From assembly GCF_029227915.1 (NCBI RefSeq), contig NC_079888.1, positions 15,483,001 through 15,547,000 of the forward strand: 64,000 nucleotides of DNA, in the 5' to 3' direction. A model generated the notes under the pieces. The model had not been told where the DNA came from. It made no database searches and saw nothing but the letters and a program-made list of their open reading frames with translations. Numbering within the stretch: the first letter of the stretch is position 1; every line of letters begins with the position of its first letter. Positions 1 through 11,748 of the stretch are shown here, piece by piece. The position numbers and the translations under genes are program-made. The DNA comes from Hydractinia symbiolongicarpus (taxonomy: Eukaryota; Cnidaria; Hydrozoa; Anthoathecata; Hydractiniidae).

Positions 1-278
1 GTATTACATTCGTATCTTCATATAACTCTTCCCTCGTTAACTTAACTCTTAACTCGAACTCGAACGCTCATATATATTCCTAGCATAATGTTCTCGAATG
101 TTCTATTCGAGAAGTTTCCTATTTTACAATATAAACAAATAACCTATTATCTATATTATGACGTCACATACTGAGTGTGAGTTCATTGTGCCGAATACGT
201 TTAAAAACTGTTCATATAAATGTTATTGAATTTTCTATCATTACGTCATGTTATAAGTTCGTGATATAGTTCACGACA
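1..278. repeat. Partial LTR, first copy (window starts inside it)
   Basis: The same sequence as the LTR ends at 2934-3277, 5933-6275 and 11132-11475; the first ~66 bases lie outside the window. It ends in ...CACGACA. It is the left boundary of the first 2,999-bp tandem unit. Confidence 0.85.
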
Positions 279-2933
279 AAGCTCGTAACCTATTTCCCAT
301 TCTCTTTTGCATTTAACAGAAGAAGTATCGCCATAGCGAATATGTGAGGTATACGTGAATTTGTTTTGTTTTTTGTATTGAAATGTGCATACATCTTTAT
401 GATACCCACACCTTCCATAGGGCCTAAAGATATACTGTGGTTTGCATTACAAACATGATTGTTATAATCAGGATAACCAAGTTTATTAGTTTTACATTTC
501 CAATATTAGCAAGCTTGACATTTTTTAGACAACGTATACGTGTTGATACACTTCTTATTTTCTGTGCCCATCAGGACTAAAACCCTGTTTATGCGTGTCC
601 CCTTTTTTGGCCATGTCTTACGTAGAGCACAAGGAGTAATAAAAGTTCATACAACGAGCAATTGATTTCAGGGCTACATGTTCTTTCTTAGTTCAAGAAA
701 AGCAAATGTCTTCACTTTTTTGGAGAATGCTTGAGCTGTCGCTTTAAACTTTTATTTTTATTTTTTGAAGCTGTTTTGTTGTCCTCGTTTCTAGGTCTAT
801 CTTCTAGAAAAGACTGGCTATTATCATGAGGACAAAGACAAGCTCTCTGTTTTTGCGAGCTTTCTCGTGACGACTTCACTTATTAGCCCAGTCAAAATAA
901 ACCCAAAAAAATATGTCTATCTTTTTCCCTTTTTTTCTTTTTCAAATTAACAAACTATTTTTTATTTCTTGTTTGATCTGTTTTCTAATAAACGCTGCGT
1001 CTCAAAATGCGACGTTTGCTAGAGGGCGACATTTATTACAAATGCTAAAAGTGTGGGATTTAATAGAGGACAGCGTTTATGAGAGAAAATACGGTATTTA
1101 ATTTGTTTTTTTAGTTATACTCCTGTTGATGTCGCTCACAAAGACAGTATATAGATTAGCCATCAAAACAACCGTAAATGTAAACAAAATATGGGGTACA
1201 ACAGTATATTGGGGGTAAATACTTACCTTGCTCAACATCTATTGTTTGCACAAACCATCGCAGTCTTTTCACAATGAATGCGTGGACTGATTCTATTTGT
1301 GCAATATCAACTACATTTGATGTTGCTTGTGAATGTGTTGGTAAACTGTTCTCCTAAAAGGCTAAAGAGAATATTGTTATATTATGACTCTAGCGTTATA
1401 TATAAAACTTACCCAAAGTTCATTTCGCAACATTTTCTAAATTAAGATATTGTTTAACACTGCGTTTTAACTTGTTGGCAAACTCATCTGAATGATAGTA
1501 GCAATCCTCTGTAAGGATGTTGACCTCCAAATGACTGCTCAATGTTTTAATGTTAGTAACACGGGAACACCCCAATTTTGACCGAAAAGTATTAGACGTC
1601 AAAAAGTAAAAACTTTTAATCTTTTTTTGTTTATCGTCCAAATGTTTGCTTGAAATGGAACTGGTTCAAACTGGTTCAAAATTCTGATGTCATGTCTGGT
1701 TTGTTTTTCTGTCATTTTCTCAATGTTTGTCGGAAACTAAGCATTAGCATTTTTTTCAACCATGACAATAAATAAAATTGTCACTTCAGCTTTTTCACTT
1801 TTTGCGAGTAGTAGTAGCAGAGGCGACAATACACTTGTTTCCATAAGCTGTAAATAGACAGGTGTCTACAGTCAAACTGTTGCTACTTCTTCGAAACTAA
1901 CTTCCAAACTAAAAAAATTAACATCAGTTATGATTTCTTTTGTAAACCAAAGCGGAATTTAAAGCTTTATTCTTGCAGTTTATTTTACGTTGGTATATCT
2001 AGCTTACCAGAAATTCACTTATATATATTTGATGTTGATTTTTTAGGAGGCCATTAAAAATCATCAAGATTGATGTTGTCATCATTCATACATGTGTCCT
2101 TCTGTTATAGTGATCTTTAACATGAAACAGACTCTACAAGAAAGTCAACCCCGTTACTAAGGGAGAACCTAAGACAATTCCTCTTTCCCAGTGTCTGTTA
2201 CTTCGAGCCTTTTTAACTGGGTTCATCATGATGGCAAAATGTCTTGAAATCGAAATTTTTCGTTCAGGTACATACTATGCCTGAGCTGTTGTTGTGGCTG
2301 TCCATGTATGGATACATATGTCACAATGAAGAAACAAACTTATACAAAAAGTTATCAACCTGTGTCCTGGATGATAAAGTACTTTTCTAATTAAATTCTG
2401 CGGATTAACTATTTTACGTCTTAAAATTTATTGCATTTATCACAAAAAGGCTTGTTGTTAGTTTCATTAACCCTTTGCGTGCCAGAATATTTTTATGATT
2501 TTCTCATTAAAAACTTACTTATATCCTTAAAATGCAATTTGCTACTAAACCCTATCAAACTCATCATATATTATATATTTTCTGAAAGCCTATGAATAAC
2601 ACATTACAGAAAAATACCTAAGAGATTAATTAAACTGTGAAAGTCCTGATATTTAGCACAATGCTTGACGACGGTTCGTTTGTTTTGTTCGCTGTACAGT
2701 ATTCGGGTGAATTTTATAACCACACACGCAGCACTTTCTTCTCGTTTTTTTTAAGGATAGTGTTTTCCAGTCAGTCTGGTAGCATTCTAAACTTCAACTT
2801 TTAAAATAGTTTTTCCATCCAAGCTAGGACGACCTCCTTTGTGCTTTGCTGTCAAGGTAGGGCTGAACCATTTAAAAATCAGCATTTCTTGAAACAGGCT
2901 CAGCAATCGCTATTCAACTTCAGCTATCGCTAT
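279..2933. other. Spacer of tandem unit 1
   Basis: This 2,655-bp stretch lies between two LTRs. It shows no primer-binding site next to either LTR and no retrotransposon reading frame. It contains a dispersed repeat piece (about 860-900, related to 13290-13312: a GACTTCACTTATTAGCCCAG-like string) and a possible pair of small minus-strand exons (see 1227-1433). Otherwise nothing recognisable. Confidence 0.6.
1227..1433 (-). CDS. Possible two small exons of an unknown gene (copy 1)
   Basis: On the minus strand an ATG at 1433 opens seven codons (MLRNELW) ending at a GTAAGT donor (1412). After a 59-bp intron with a TTTTAG acceptor, a 127-bp exon (1353-1227) follows in the same phase and stays open for 42 codons (begins ENSLPTHSQA, ends FVQTIDVEQ), closing at another GTAAGT donor. 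Two good donors and matching phase are more than expected by chance. I could not find the next exon and do not recognise the peptide. An identical copy lies at 4226-4432. A 73-codon open frame at 1420-1641 overlaps but stops just before the donor and is less convincing. Confidence 0.25.
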
Positions 2934-3277
2934 TGTTGCGATGGACTCAATAAAGTTCGATAGTTTTGTTTTCTCGTATATCTTCTTATAAATCGTCTCG
3001 TATTACATTCGTATCTTCATATAACTCTTCCCTCGTTAACTTAACTCTTAACTCGAACTCGAACGCTCATATATATTCCTAGCATAATGTTCTCGAATGT
3101 TCTATTCGAGAAGTTTCCTATTTTACAATATAAACAAATAACCTATTATCTATATTATGACGTCACATACTGAGTGTGAGTTCATTGTGCCGAATACGTT
3201 TAAAAACTGTTCATATAAATGTTATTGAATTTTCTATCATTACGTCATGTTATAAGTTCGTGATATAGTTCACGACA
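2934..3277. repeat. LTR, second copy
   Basis: A 344-bp copy that begins TGTTGCGATGG and ends CACGACA. It contains the hairpin-forming string GTTCGTGATATAGTTCACGAC near its end. Flanked on the left by ...CGCTAT and on the right by AAGCTC, so it shows no target duplication of its own. Confidence 0.85.
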
Positions 3278-5932
3278 AAGCTCGTAACCTATTTCCCATT
3301 CTCTTTTGCATTTAACAGAAGAAGTATCGCCATAGCGAATATGTGAGGTATACGTGAATTTGTTTTGTTTTTTGTATTGAAATGTGCATACATCTTTATG
3401 ATACCCACACCTTCCATAGGGCCTAAAGATATACTGTGGTTTGCATTACAAACATGATTGTTATAATCAGGATAACCAAGTTTATTAGTTTTACATTTCC
3501 AATATTAGCAAGCTTGACATTTTTTAGACAACGTATACGTGTTGATACACTTCTTATTTTCTGTGCCCATCAGGACTAAAACCCTGTTTATGCGTGTCCC
3601 CTTTTTTGGCCATGTCTTACGTAGAGCACAAGGAGTAATAAAAGTTCATACAACGAGCAATTGATTTCAGGGCTACATGTTCTTTCTTAGTTCAAGAAAA
3701 GCAAATGTCTTCACTTTTTTGGAGAATGCTTGAGCTGTCGCTTTAAACTTTTATTTTTATTTTTTGAAGCTGTTTTGTTGTCCTCGTTTCTAGGTCTATC
3801 TTCTAGAAAAGACTGGCTATTATCATGAGGACAAAGACAAGCTCTCTGTTTTTGCGAGCTTTCTCGTGACGACTTCACTTATTAGCCCAGTCAAAATAAA
3901 CCCAAAAAAATATGTCTATCTTTTTCCCTTTTTTTCTTTTTCAAATTAACAAACTATTTTTTATTTCTTGTTTGATCTGTTTTCTAATAAACGCTGCGTC
4001 TCAAAATGCGACGTTTGCTAGAGGGCGACATTTATTACAAATGCTAAAAGTGTGGGATTTAATAGAGGACAGCGTTTATGAGAGAAAATACGGTATTTAA
4101 TTTGTTTTTTTAGTTATACTCCTGTTGATGTCGCTCACAAAGACAGTATATAGATTAGCCATCAAAACAACCGTAAATGTAAACAAAATATGGGGTACAA
4201 CAGTATATTGGGGGTAAATACTTACCTTGCTCAACATCTATTGTTTGCACAAACCATCGCAGTCTTTTCACAATGAATGCGTGGACTGATTCTATTTGTG
4301 CAATATCAACTACATTTGATGTTGCTTGTGAATGTGTTGGTAAACTGTTCTCCTAAAAGGCTAAAGAGAATATTGTTATATTATGACTCTAGCGTTATAT
4401 ATAAAACTTACCCAAAGTTCATTTCGCAACATTTTCTAAATTAAGATATTGTTTAACACTGCGTTTTAACTTGTTGGCAAACTCATCTGAATGATAGTAG
4501 CAATCCTCTGTAAGGATGTTGACCTCCAAATGACTGCTCAATGTTTTAATGTTAGTAACACGGGAACACCCCAATTTTGACCGAAAAGTATTAGACGTCA
4601 AAAAATAAAAACTTTTAATCTTTTTTTGTTTATCGTCCAAATGTTTGCTTGAAATGGAACTGGTTCAAACTGGTTCAAAATTCTGATGTCATGTCTGGTT
4701 TGTTTTTCTGTCATTTTCTCAATGTTTGTCGGAAACTAAGCATTAGCATTTTTTTCAACCATGACAATAAATAAAATTGTCACTTCAGCTTTTTCACTTT
4801 TTGCGAGTAGTAGTAGCAGAGGCGACAATACACTTGTTTCCATAAGCTGTAAATAGACAGGTGTCTACAGTCAAACTGTTGCTACTTCTTCGAAACTAAC
4901 TTCCAAACTAAAAAAATTAACATCAGTTATGATTTCTTTTGTAAACCAAAGCGGAATTTAAAGCTTTATTCTTGCAGTTTATTTTACGTTGGTATATCTA
5001 GCTTACCAGAAATTCACTTATATATATTTGATGTTGATTTTTTAGGAGGCCATTAAAAATCATCAAGATTGATGTTGTCATCATTCATACATGTGTCCTT
5101 CTGTTATAGTGATCTTTAACATGAAACAGACTCTACAAGAAAGTCAACCCCGTTACTAAGGGAGAACCTAAGACAATTCCTCTTTCCCAGTGTCTGTTAC
5201 TTCGAGCCTTTTTAACTGGGTTCATCATGATGGCAAAATGTCTTGAAATCGAAATTTTTCGTTCAGGTACATACTATGCCTGAGCTGTTGTTGTGGCTGT
5301 CCATGTATGGATACATATGTCACAATGAAGAAACAAACTTATACAAAAAGTTATCAACCTGTGTCCTGGATGATAAAGTACTTTTCTAATTAAATTCTGC
5401 GGATTAACTATTTTACGTCTTAAAATTTATTGCATTTATCACAAAAAGGCTTGTTGTTAGTTTCATTAACCCTTTGCGTGCCAGAATATTTTTATGATTT
5501 TCTCATTAAAAACTTACTTATATCCTTAAAATGCAATTTGCTACTAAACCCTATCAAACTCATCATATATTATATATTTTCTGAAAGCCTATGAATAACA
5601 CATTACAGAAAAATACCTAAGAGATTAATTAAACTGTGAAAGTCCTGATATTTAGCACAATGCTTGACGACGGTTCGTTTGTTTTGTTCGCTGTACAGTA
5701 TTCGGGTGAATTTTATAACCACACACGCAGCACTTTCTTCTCGTTTTTTTTAAGGATAGTGTTTTCCAGTCAGTCTGGTAGCATTCTAAACTTCAACTTT
5801 TAAAATAGTTTTTCCATCCAAGCTAGGACGACCTCCTTTGTGCTTTGCTGTCAAGGTAGGGCTGAACCATTTAAAAATCAGCATTTCTTGAAACAGGCTC
5901 AGCAATCGCTATTCAACTTCAGCTATCGCTAT
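3278..5932. other. Spacer of tandem unit 2
   Basis: Same as 279-2933 apart from the substitution at 4605. See that entry for content. Confidence 0.6.
4226..4432 (-). CDS. Possible two small exons of an unknown gene (copy 2)
   Basis: Exact tandem duplicate of the exon pair at 1227-1433, 2,999 bases downstream. Same donors, acceptor and reading frame. If the exons are real, they have been duplicated without the rest of their gene being visible in either unit. Confidence 0.25.
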
Positions 5933-6275
5933 TGTTGCGATGGACTCAATAAAGTTCGATAGTTTTGTTTTCTCGTATATCTTCTTATAAATCGTCTCGT
6001 ATTACATTCGTATCTTCATATAACTCTTCCCTCGTTAACTTAACTCTTAACTCGAACTCGAACGCTCATATATATTCCTAGCATAATGTTCTCGAATGTT
6101 CTATTCGAGAAGTTTCCTATTTTACAATATAAACAAATAACCTATTATCTATATTATGACGTCACATACTGAGTGTGAGTTCATTGTGCCGAATACGTTT
6201 AAAACTGTTCATATAAATGTTATTGAATTTTCTATCATTACGTCATGTTATAAGTTCGTGATATAGTTCACGACA
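5933..6275 (-). repeat. LTR at the 3' end of the Bel/Pao element
   Basis: 343 bp, one base shorter than the other copies (four instead of five A in the string after GAATACGTTT). In element orientation it follows the end of the pol frame after a short purine-rich stretch (TTGGTGTTGGGAG), a candidate polypurine tract. Confidence 0.85.
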
Positions 6276-6293
6276 CTCCCAACACCAAAGGTT

Positions 6294-6671
6294 TCATTCT
6301 TGTATAGAGTGTCCTAAGATTCTATCTCTCGCTTCGTTTGCTGCTTTTCGTTTTGGTCGTGAATTCGGATTTCTTCTGCGATTATTTTCCTGTTCGTTCA
6401 GCGGTGTAGCGCCGAAATTTTCTTTTGAGTGTTCTTCAACGTTGCTGGTCTCTTCGTCGTTTGTTTCAAGCGGGTATAGATGAACGAGTGATCTTTGTAG
6501 GACGTTTCGGTTTGGAAGGATGACTTTTGCTGCTCGTTCTTGATTGTCTCTGCTTTTCAAAAGCTCCACAATTCTTCCGATTCTCCAGGTTCCTCGTGGT
6601 GTTGAATCTTTGATAAGTACGATGTCTCCAACTTTTGGTTCTCTTGATGACTGTTTCTTCGAGTGCTTCAT
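6294..6671 (-). pseudogene. C-terminal part of Bel/Pao pol (post-integrase region)
   Basis: Encodes about 125 residues with the pattern KVGDIVLIKDS...TWRIGRIVEL followed by a basic tail. This resembles the domain that follows the integrase in Bel/Pao pol proteins (DUF5641-like). The open frame continues upstream only into a short integrase remnant (6680-6788, reading FKWFSPTLTAKHKGG in another frame), so the domain is cut off from RT and the integrase core is missing. The frame ends 18 bases before the LTR. Confidence 0.75.
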
Positions 6672-6679
6672 GAATGTTT

Positions 6680-7015
6680 GGAGGACGACCTCCTTTGTGC
6701 TTTGCTGTCAAGGTAGGGCTGAACCATTTAAAAATAAGCATTTCTTGAAACAGGCTCAGCAATCGCTATTCAACTTCAGCTATCGTATTGTTGCGATGGA
6801 CTCAATAAAGTTCGATAGTTATGTTTTCTCGTATATCTTCTTATAAATCGTCTACAATGATCACTCGTTCATCTATACCCGCTTGAAACAAACGACGAAG
6901 AGATCAGCAACGTTGAAGAACACTCAAAAGAAAATTCCGGCGCTACACCGCTGAACGAACAGGAAAATAATCGCAGAAGAAATTCGAATTCACGACCAAA
7001 ACGAAAAGCAGCAAA
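6680..7015. other. Rearrangement junction inside the Bel/Pao element
   Basis: Reading along the plus strand: 6680-6788 repeats the sequence that precedes the LTR in the tandem units; 6789-6853 is the first 65 bases of the LTR; 6854-7015 is an inverted copy of part of the pol C-terminal region (compare 6340-6495 on the other strand). At 7016 the minus-strand RNase H frame begins. The integrase catalytic core expected here is absent. Template switching during reverse transcription or nested insertion followed by inversion could explain it. Confidence 0.8.
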
Positions 7016-9151
7016 AATGTATTTGATTGTGGTGTTCGGCAATTGTTTGATCTCTGATATTCTGTTATTGACAAAGACTGAACTCGTTTTTGTGCCCTTG
7101 ATCCATGAAAGTACACACATCGAATCAGTCCACAAGATGCATTTGATTGTTTGGATCTTCAACTGCCGTTTAACAAACTCAAGGCTTCGACATCCAATCA
7201 AAACTGAAAGTAGTTCAAGACGTGGTATAGTCAATTCTTTCTTTGGAGCAACTCTTGACTTTGCAAATACTAGGTTGACCACTGTCGTTCCGTCTTTGAT
7301 TGATCGAAGGTAGATTGTTGTAGCGTAAGCTTTTCTGGATGCATCACAGAAGCAAATTAGCTCTAAATTTTCACTTCCAACGTATCTTGGTATAGCAATA
7401 TCTGCAAGGTTTTTAGTTTTAGTAATAATTGCCTTCCATTCGTCTTTTAGAGAGTTATCTAACTCGACATCCCACTTGTGTCCATGTATCCAAAGTCTTT
7501 GCAAAAATAATTTCATTTCAATCGTTGCTGGTGACAAATACCCAAGTGGGTCAAATATAGATGCAATTGTAGTCAATACTTGTCGTTTAGATGAAGCTGC
7601 CTCTAGAGCGTTGAATCGCTGTGTTGCTATGTGCAGGGTGTCTCTTATCGATTTCCAAGTCATGCCGAGCACCTTCGTATTTTCTTCCAGTATTTTATCT
7701 TCTAATGGTAGACTTTCATTAAACTCTTCACTATTTGACTTCCAATCTCGTAAATTCATGTTGGCATCGTTAAAGATTTCTTTTGCTTTGTGGTAGAATA
7801 GCTTTGCTTCTTCTTGATCGTCTTTTCCAGTGATAAGGTTATCGACATAGATATCATCCTTTATCTGAAGTGCTTCTGGTGTGCTATTCTGTTCCAAATG
7901 ATTTTGCACGGTTACTGCGAGTAAGAATGGACTTGAGATGATGCCAAATGGTACTCGGGTAAAGCGGTATTCTTCAAGATTTTCCTTAGTTGGTGGACGG
8001 TTGATGTCTTTTAGCCATAGGAGTCTTGTAACATCGCGATCTTGAGGCTGTATACTAATTTGCAGAAATGCTTTTTCAATGTCGGCAATCAATCCAATCT
8101 TCTTGGTTCTGAACCTCATTAGTAGCCCTGCAAGATCTTCTAATATCACTGGTCCTCGATGAAGACATTCGTTTAAGGACTGGTTGCTCTTTTTCGTCTT
8201 GGCTGACGCGTCATAAACTATCCGAATCTTATCTTTCTCAGGGTTTTCGACGACATGGTGAGGGATGTAGTGGACTCTTCCTTGATATTCTTTTGGGGCC
8301 CCTTCAATGACGGTCCTTTCTAATTGTTCTTTGATAGTTTTATCATACTTTTCAAGTAGTCGGGGTTTCTCACACAAACGCTTTTACAAAGACTTTAATC
8401 TTCCATTACATAGTTCATAATTATCTGGTATATTAGGTTCATCTTCCTTCCAAGGCCATGAAACTTGATATCTTCCGTTTTCCATTTTGACTGTTTCTTT
8501 GAACGCTTGTAATACGTTGCTCTCTGATTTGTTCTTGGTGTCTATACCAATAGTTTCTAAGCTCCATAATGCTTCAATATCAGGTTCAAGGTTTTCGCAT
8601 TCATCTAGAGGTTTCATCTTTTGTATCTCTGCAAATGATTGATCAGCTGTAGTATGTGTCATCACAAACATAGACACATCACTGGTGTGCTTCTCATTCT
8701 CTGAAATTCTACCACTAAGGATCCAACCAAACAAAGAGTTGATAAGACACAAACCATTATCGACTTTCTTCCTTTCTGGTAGTACAATGTCATGATAGTG
8801 GTCATTTCCAATGAGTAAGCCAAGGGTTGACGTCTGTAGGGTCGTAGGTAGGGTGTCAGATAGCTCAAAATTACTTTCCAATTTTCTTCTTCGAGTTATG
8901 TCGATGGGGGTTCTTTCAACCGTCCCAGTTATATGTGGAACAACTCGTGCTTTGATTAGTAACGGCTTTCCATCATTCTTCTGAAGATTTAATTCTACTA
9001 AGGTTGACAAGAAGCTTTTCGGTTTCTTGCAGCCAAAAGTGTACGTAGTTACAGTTTCTTTGTCAATCTCTTTCAGCTGTAATTTCTCTGAAAGTTCCTT
9101 TGTTATGTATGTACGATTGCTACCACAGTCAAGTAAAATTCTTGTTTCCAT
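7016..9151 (-). pseudogene. Bel/Pao protease, reverse transcriptase and RNase H
   Basis: The N-terminal part (9151-8384) is an aspartic-protease-like domain of the DUF1758 type: LLDCGSNRTYI has Cys where most relatives have Ser after the catalytic Asp. A TAA at 8386-8384 interrupts the frame, which then continues (8377 down). RT motifs follow in order: KIRIVYDASAK, the LIADIEKAFLQI block, VPFGIISSPF, and IYVDNLITG, the active-site YVDN typical of this group. RNase H-like LICFCDAS and LWTDSMCVLSWI come last. The frame then runs into antisense sequence at 7015, giving a spurious tail. A pseudogene on present evidence. Confidence 0.9.
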
Positions 9152-10778
9152 GAATGTTGCGTTTGTAGGATTAGACGCTTTAATGCCGTTTGCATGACTG
9201 TCTTCTCTCCAACGGATATCAAACCACTTTCTCTTTGTTGCAACGTTCCTTCATTACTTAACTCGACTTTCGACGGAAACTTCTGAGGACACAAACTTCG
9301 ATGATCCCGCCTTGATTCTCCACAATGATAACATGATGTCATCTTTTTGCATTCCTTTGATTGGTGATTCGGGCTAAAGCAAGAAAAACAGCGCCCTTTG
9401 ATTATTTCTTTTCTGGCTGATATAGTGGTGTACTTCGGACATTCGTCGCTCCAGTGGGTTTCTTCGCAGAAAATGCAGGTATTCTTTCGTCTATTGTTTC
9501 GTCTCCCATTTGATAGGAGTGAATGGCCAGTTGAGATTGATAAATCACCTCTGTAGGAATTGTTATTGTGCTTGCGACGAGGTTCTTCTTCTGAAGGTCG
9601 TTTGCTCAATTGAAATTGGTACTCTGTGTCTTCTTTCATCGCCACGTAGTTTTGAAGCTCTTTTCTAAATAGCTCCATTGTCCATTCCTCATTGTTGTCT
9701 TTTTGTTGTTGAAGTCTTTCCAGAATGGATCGTGGAAGTTTTGATTTCAAAATATATAATAATTCAGGAGTATTGACGTTAGTCCCAAGGGATTCCAACG
9801 CTCGTACGTGTTTTTCGGCTTCATCATGAAATGCTCTAAGTGACGTTGTTTTGTAGGTTGGTGATTGAAGTGTGATAGTTTTGAATAGTGGGCTTCGCGC
9901 ATCACGTGATTTCTGCTGTAACGTTTCTCCAATAGTTTGATTGCAATATCGTAGTTTGTATTTGTAATATCAATTCCAGCAATCAGATCACTCGCTTGTC
10001 CGGAAAGATGGCATTTCAGATACTTGAATTTGTCAACATCTTGTAACCCTGGGTTATTGTGTATCGTAGATTCATATGTGTCCCAAAATTCTCTCCATTT
10101 AAGGACATCACCATCAAATTTTCTTAGTTCTAATTTTGGCAAACGAACACCAACTTTTGTTTTAGATATTTTCTCTGTCTCGATGACACGAAGTTTCTCC
10201 TCAGTTTCGACTTTCATTTTCTCAACGTTCATTCTTTCCCTCTCAACAGCTTCATCTGCTTGAATCTTTAATCTTCTTTCATCCGCATCAATCTTCATTT
10301 TTTCCAGTTGAAATTGATCTTGTCTCTCTTTCTCCTTTTCGCTCATTCCTAGTTTCAATTTCTCCAGCTCATGTATTCTTTGTTTCTCTCTTTCTCGTTC
10401 GTCGGCTTCGCGTTGCTTTTCTTTTTCTCGTTCATCGGCTTCGCGTTGCTTTTCTTGTTCTTCAGCTTCTCGTTTTTCATCTGAAAGCCGCTTGATACAA
10501 TTCAGTTTGATAAGGAGCCCTTCTCCCATCGACAACAAATCGTCAAATGTCTCATAATTATTCCAGAATTTCTCGTTTTCTTCTGAGTTATCTGTTATCG
10601 AGCTCTCCAAATTATTCAAATGTTTCTTGAAATTCTTAATTTTTACTGTCGTTTCATCTATATGTGCAACTAAGTCTATTTCGTTTTGATTACTTGCATC
10701 TTTAAAGTAGGTGTTGACTTCCAGAATTTTCGTCTCAAGTTTCTTTTTTGCGACCCCAAGCTTTTGCCTTATCGTCAT
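9103..10778 (-). pseudogene. Bel/Pao gag with zinc knuckles, frameshifted
   Basis: The first frame (10778-9747) has a long charged coiled-coil rich in EREKQREADE repeats (residues ~110-210), then a DUF1759-like gag core (LPKLELRKFDGD, KWREFWDTYESTIHNN). A frameshift near 9830 moves the sequence into 9798-9103, which holds three cysteine-rich knuckles: CIFCEETHWSDEC, CFSCFSPNHQSKEC and CYHCGESRRDHRSLC. A second shift near 9150 separates gag from protease, perhaps natural frameshifting or decay. Confidence 0.85.
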
Positions 10779-11113
10779 GGTTACGCTTCTATGGAGGTAT
10801 TTTCTTCTATTCTTTAATCCGTCTCAAGAAAGGAATTTTTCTTTCTCCCAGAATGTTTATTTTAACAGATGATCTTTCTAGAGTTTTCCTTTTTTCTTCT
10901 TGACTTGTTTGATCGACCAAATAAATAATTAATTAGTTCAACTCAAATATTTCTCTCTGTGTTTCTTCTTGTAAAGAGCTTTTGAAATATGTAAACAAAT
11001 CTCTCCTTTACTCAAGTGTAGACAAACCAAATCTCTTCTTCACTTGTGTAACGTGAACAAAATCACATTTCTTCTTGATTTAAATGTAGATATAAACAAA
11101 ATCCGAACTTCAA

Positions 11114-11129
11114 CTACCCTCTGCTACCA
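11114..11129 (-). promoter_or_regulatory. Candidate primer-binding site
   Basis: On the element strand, two bases after the 5' LTR, the sequence TGGTAGCAGAGGGTAG begins with TGG as expected for pairing with a tRNA CCA end. Its start resembles initiator-Met primer sites of other LTR elements, but the tRNA is not identified. Confidence 0.55.
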
Positions 11130-11131
11130 AA

Positions 11132-11475
11132 TGTTGCGATGGACTCAATAAAGTTCGATAGTTTTGTTTTCTCGTATATCTTCTTATAAATCGTCTCGTA
11201 TTACATTCGTATCTTCATATAACTCTTCCCTCGTTAACTTAACTCTTAACTCGAACTCGAACGCTCATATATATTCCTAGCATAATGTTCTCGAATGTTC
11301 TATTCGAGAAGTTTCCTATTTTACAATATAAACAAATAACCTATTATATATATTATGACGTCACATACTGAGTGTGAGTTCATTGTGCCGAATACGTATA
11401 AAAACTGTTCATATAAATGTTATTGAATTTTCTATCATTACGTCATGTTATAAGTTCGTGATATAGTTCACGACA
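11132..11475 (-). repeat. LTR at the 5' end of the Bel/Pao element
   Basis: 344 bp, near-identical to the other LTR copies. In element orientation it begins TGTCGTGAAC and ends CGCAACA. The base after it on the plus strand starts GCTAT, matching the five bases before the opposite LTR. Confidence 0.85.
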
Positions 11476-11748
11476 GCTATTCAAGTTCAGCATTTTTTTA
11501 TTCCGGTCAGGGTTTCACATTTAGGTTCAGGGATTTTATATTCAGGTTCGGTACACAGTCTTGCATGGCGCGGAAACGCAGTAAGCAAATTTAGATGCTG
11601 GTCTGCAGTATATACGTCGTTTGTGCAAAAGCAGAAGGACACAAATCAATAAACATGGAGTCGATGTGTTCTGAAGTGTAAAGCAAATGTCGTGATTGTT
11701 TCTAAAGTGCATATTTTCTCCTTTCTGATTTTACTTTTGATCAAAGCA
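11476..11748. other. No gene seen
   Basis: Starts with GCTATTCAAGTTCAGC, similar to the flank left of the opposite LTR. Nothing else is recognisable. Confidence 0.5.

Larger units (their letters stand above)
1..5998. repeat. Two tandem copies of a 2,999-bp unit (LTR plus ~2,655-bp spacer)
   Basis: Bases 1-2999 and 3000-5998 read as the same sequence. I found one substitution (G at 1606, A at 4605) by eye. A third copy begins at 5999 but switches into retrotransposon sequence after its LTR at 6275. Each unit consists of the Bel/Pao-type LTR followed by a spacer that does not encode retrotransposon proteins, except that its last ~110 bases (2822-2933 and 5821-5932) match an integrase-region fragment inside the downstream element (6680-6788). 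Unequal exchange between LTRs would produce this arrangement. An assembly duplication cannot be excluded. Confidence 0.9.
5933..11475 (-). mobile_element. Bel/Pao-type LTR retrotransposon, rearranged and defective
   Basis: Two LTRs (5933-6275 and 11132-11475) enclose minus-strand gag, protease and RT/RNase H frames. The order LTR, gag, protease, RT, RNase H is as in Bel/Pao elements. The element is flanked by GCTAT on both sides, which could be a 5-bp target duplication, although the left flank is itself repeated element sequence. Frameshifts in gag, a stop between protease and RT, loss of integrase and an inverted segment at 6854-7015 show that it cannot be autonomous. Confidence 0.9.

Noticed and set aside
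913-1101. 62-codon plus-strand frame in the tandem units (also 3912-4100)
   Set aside because: Phe/Leu-rich start with no recognisable domain; duplicated only because the whole unit is duplicated.
6544-7796. Plus-strand open frames across the Bel/Pao element
   Set aside because: They are antisense to the recognised minus-strand pol sequence.
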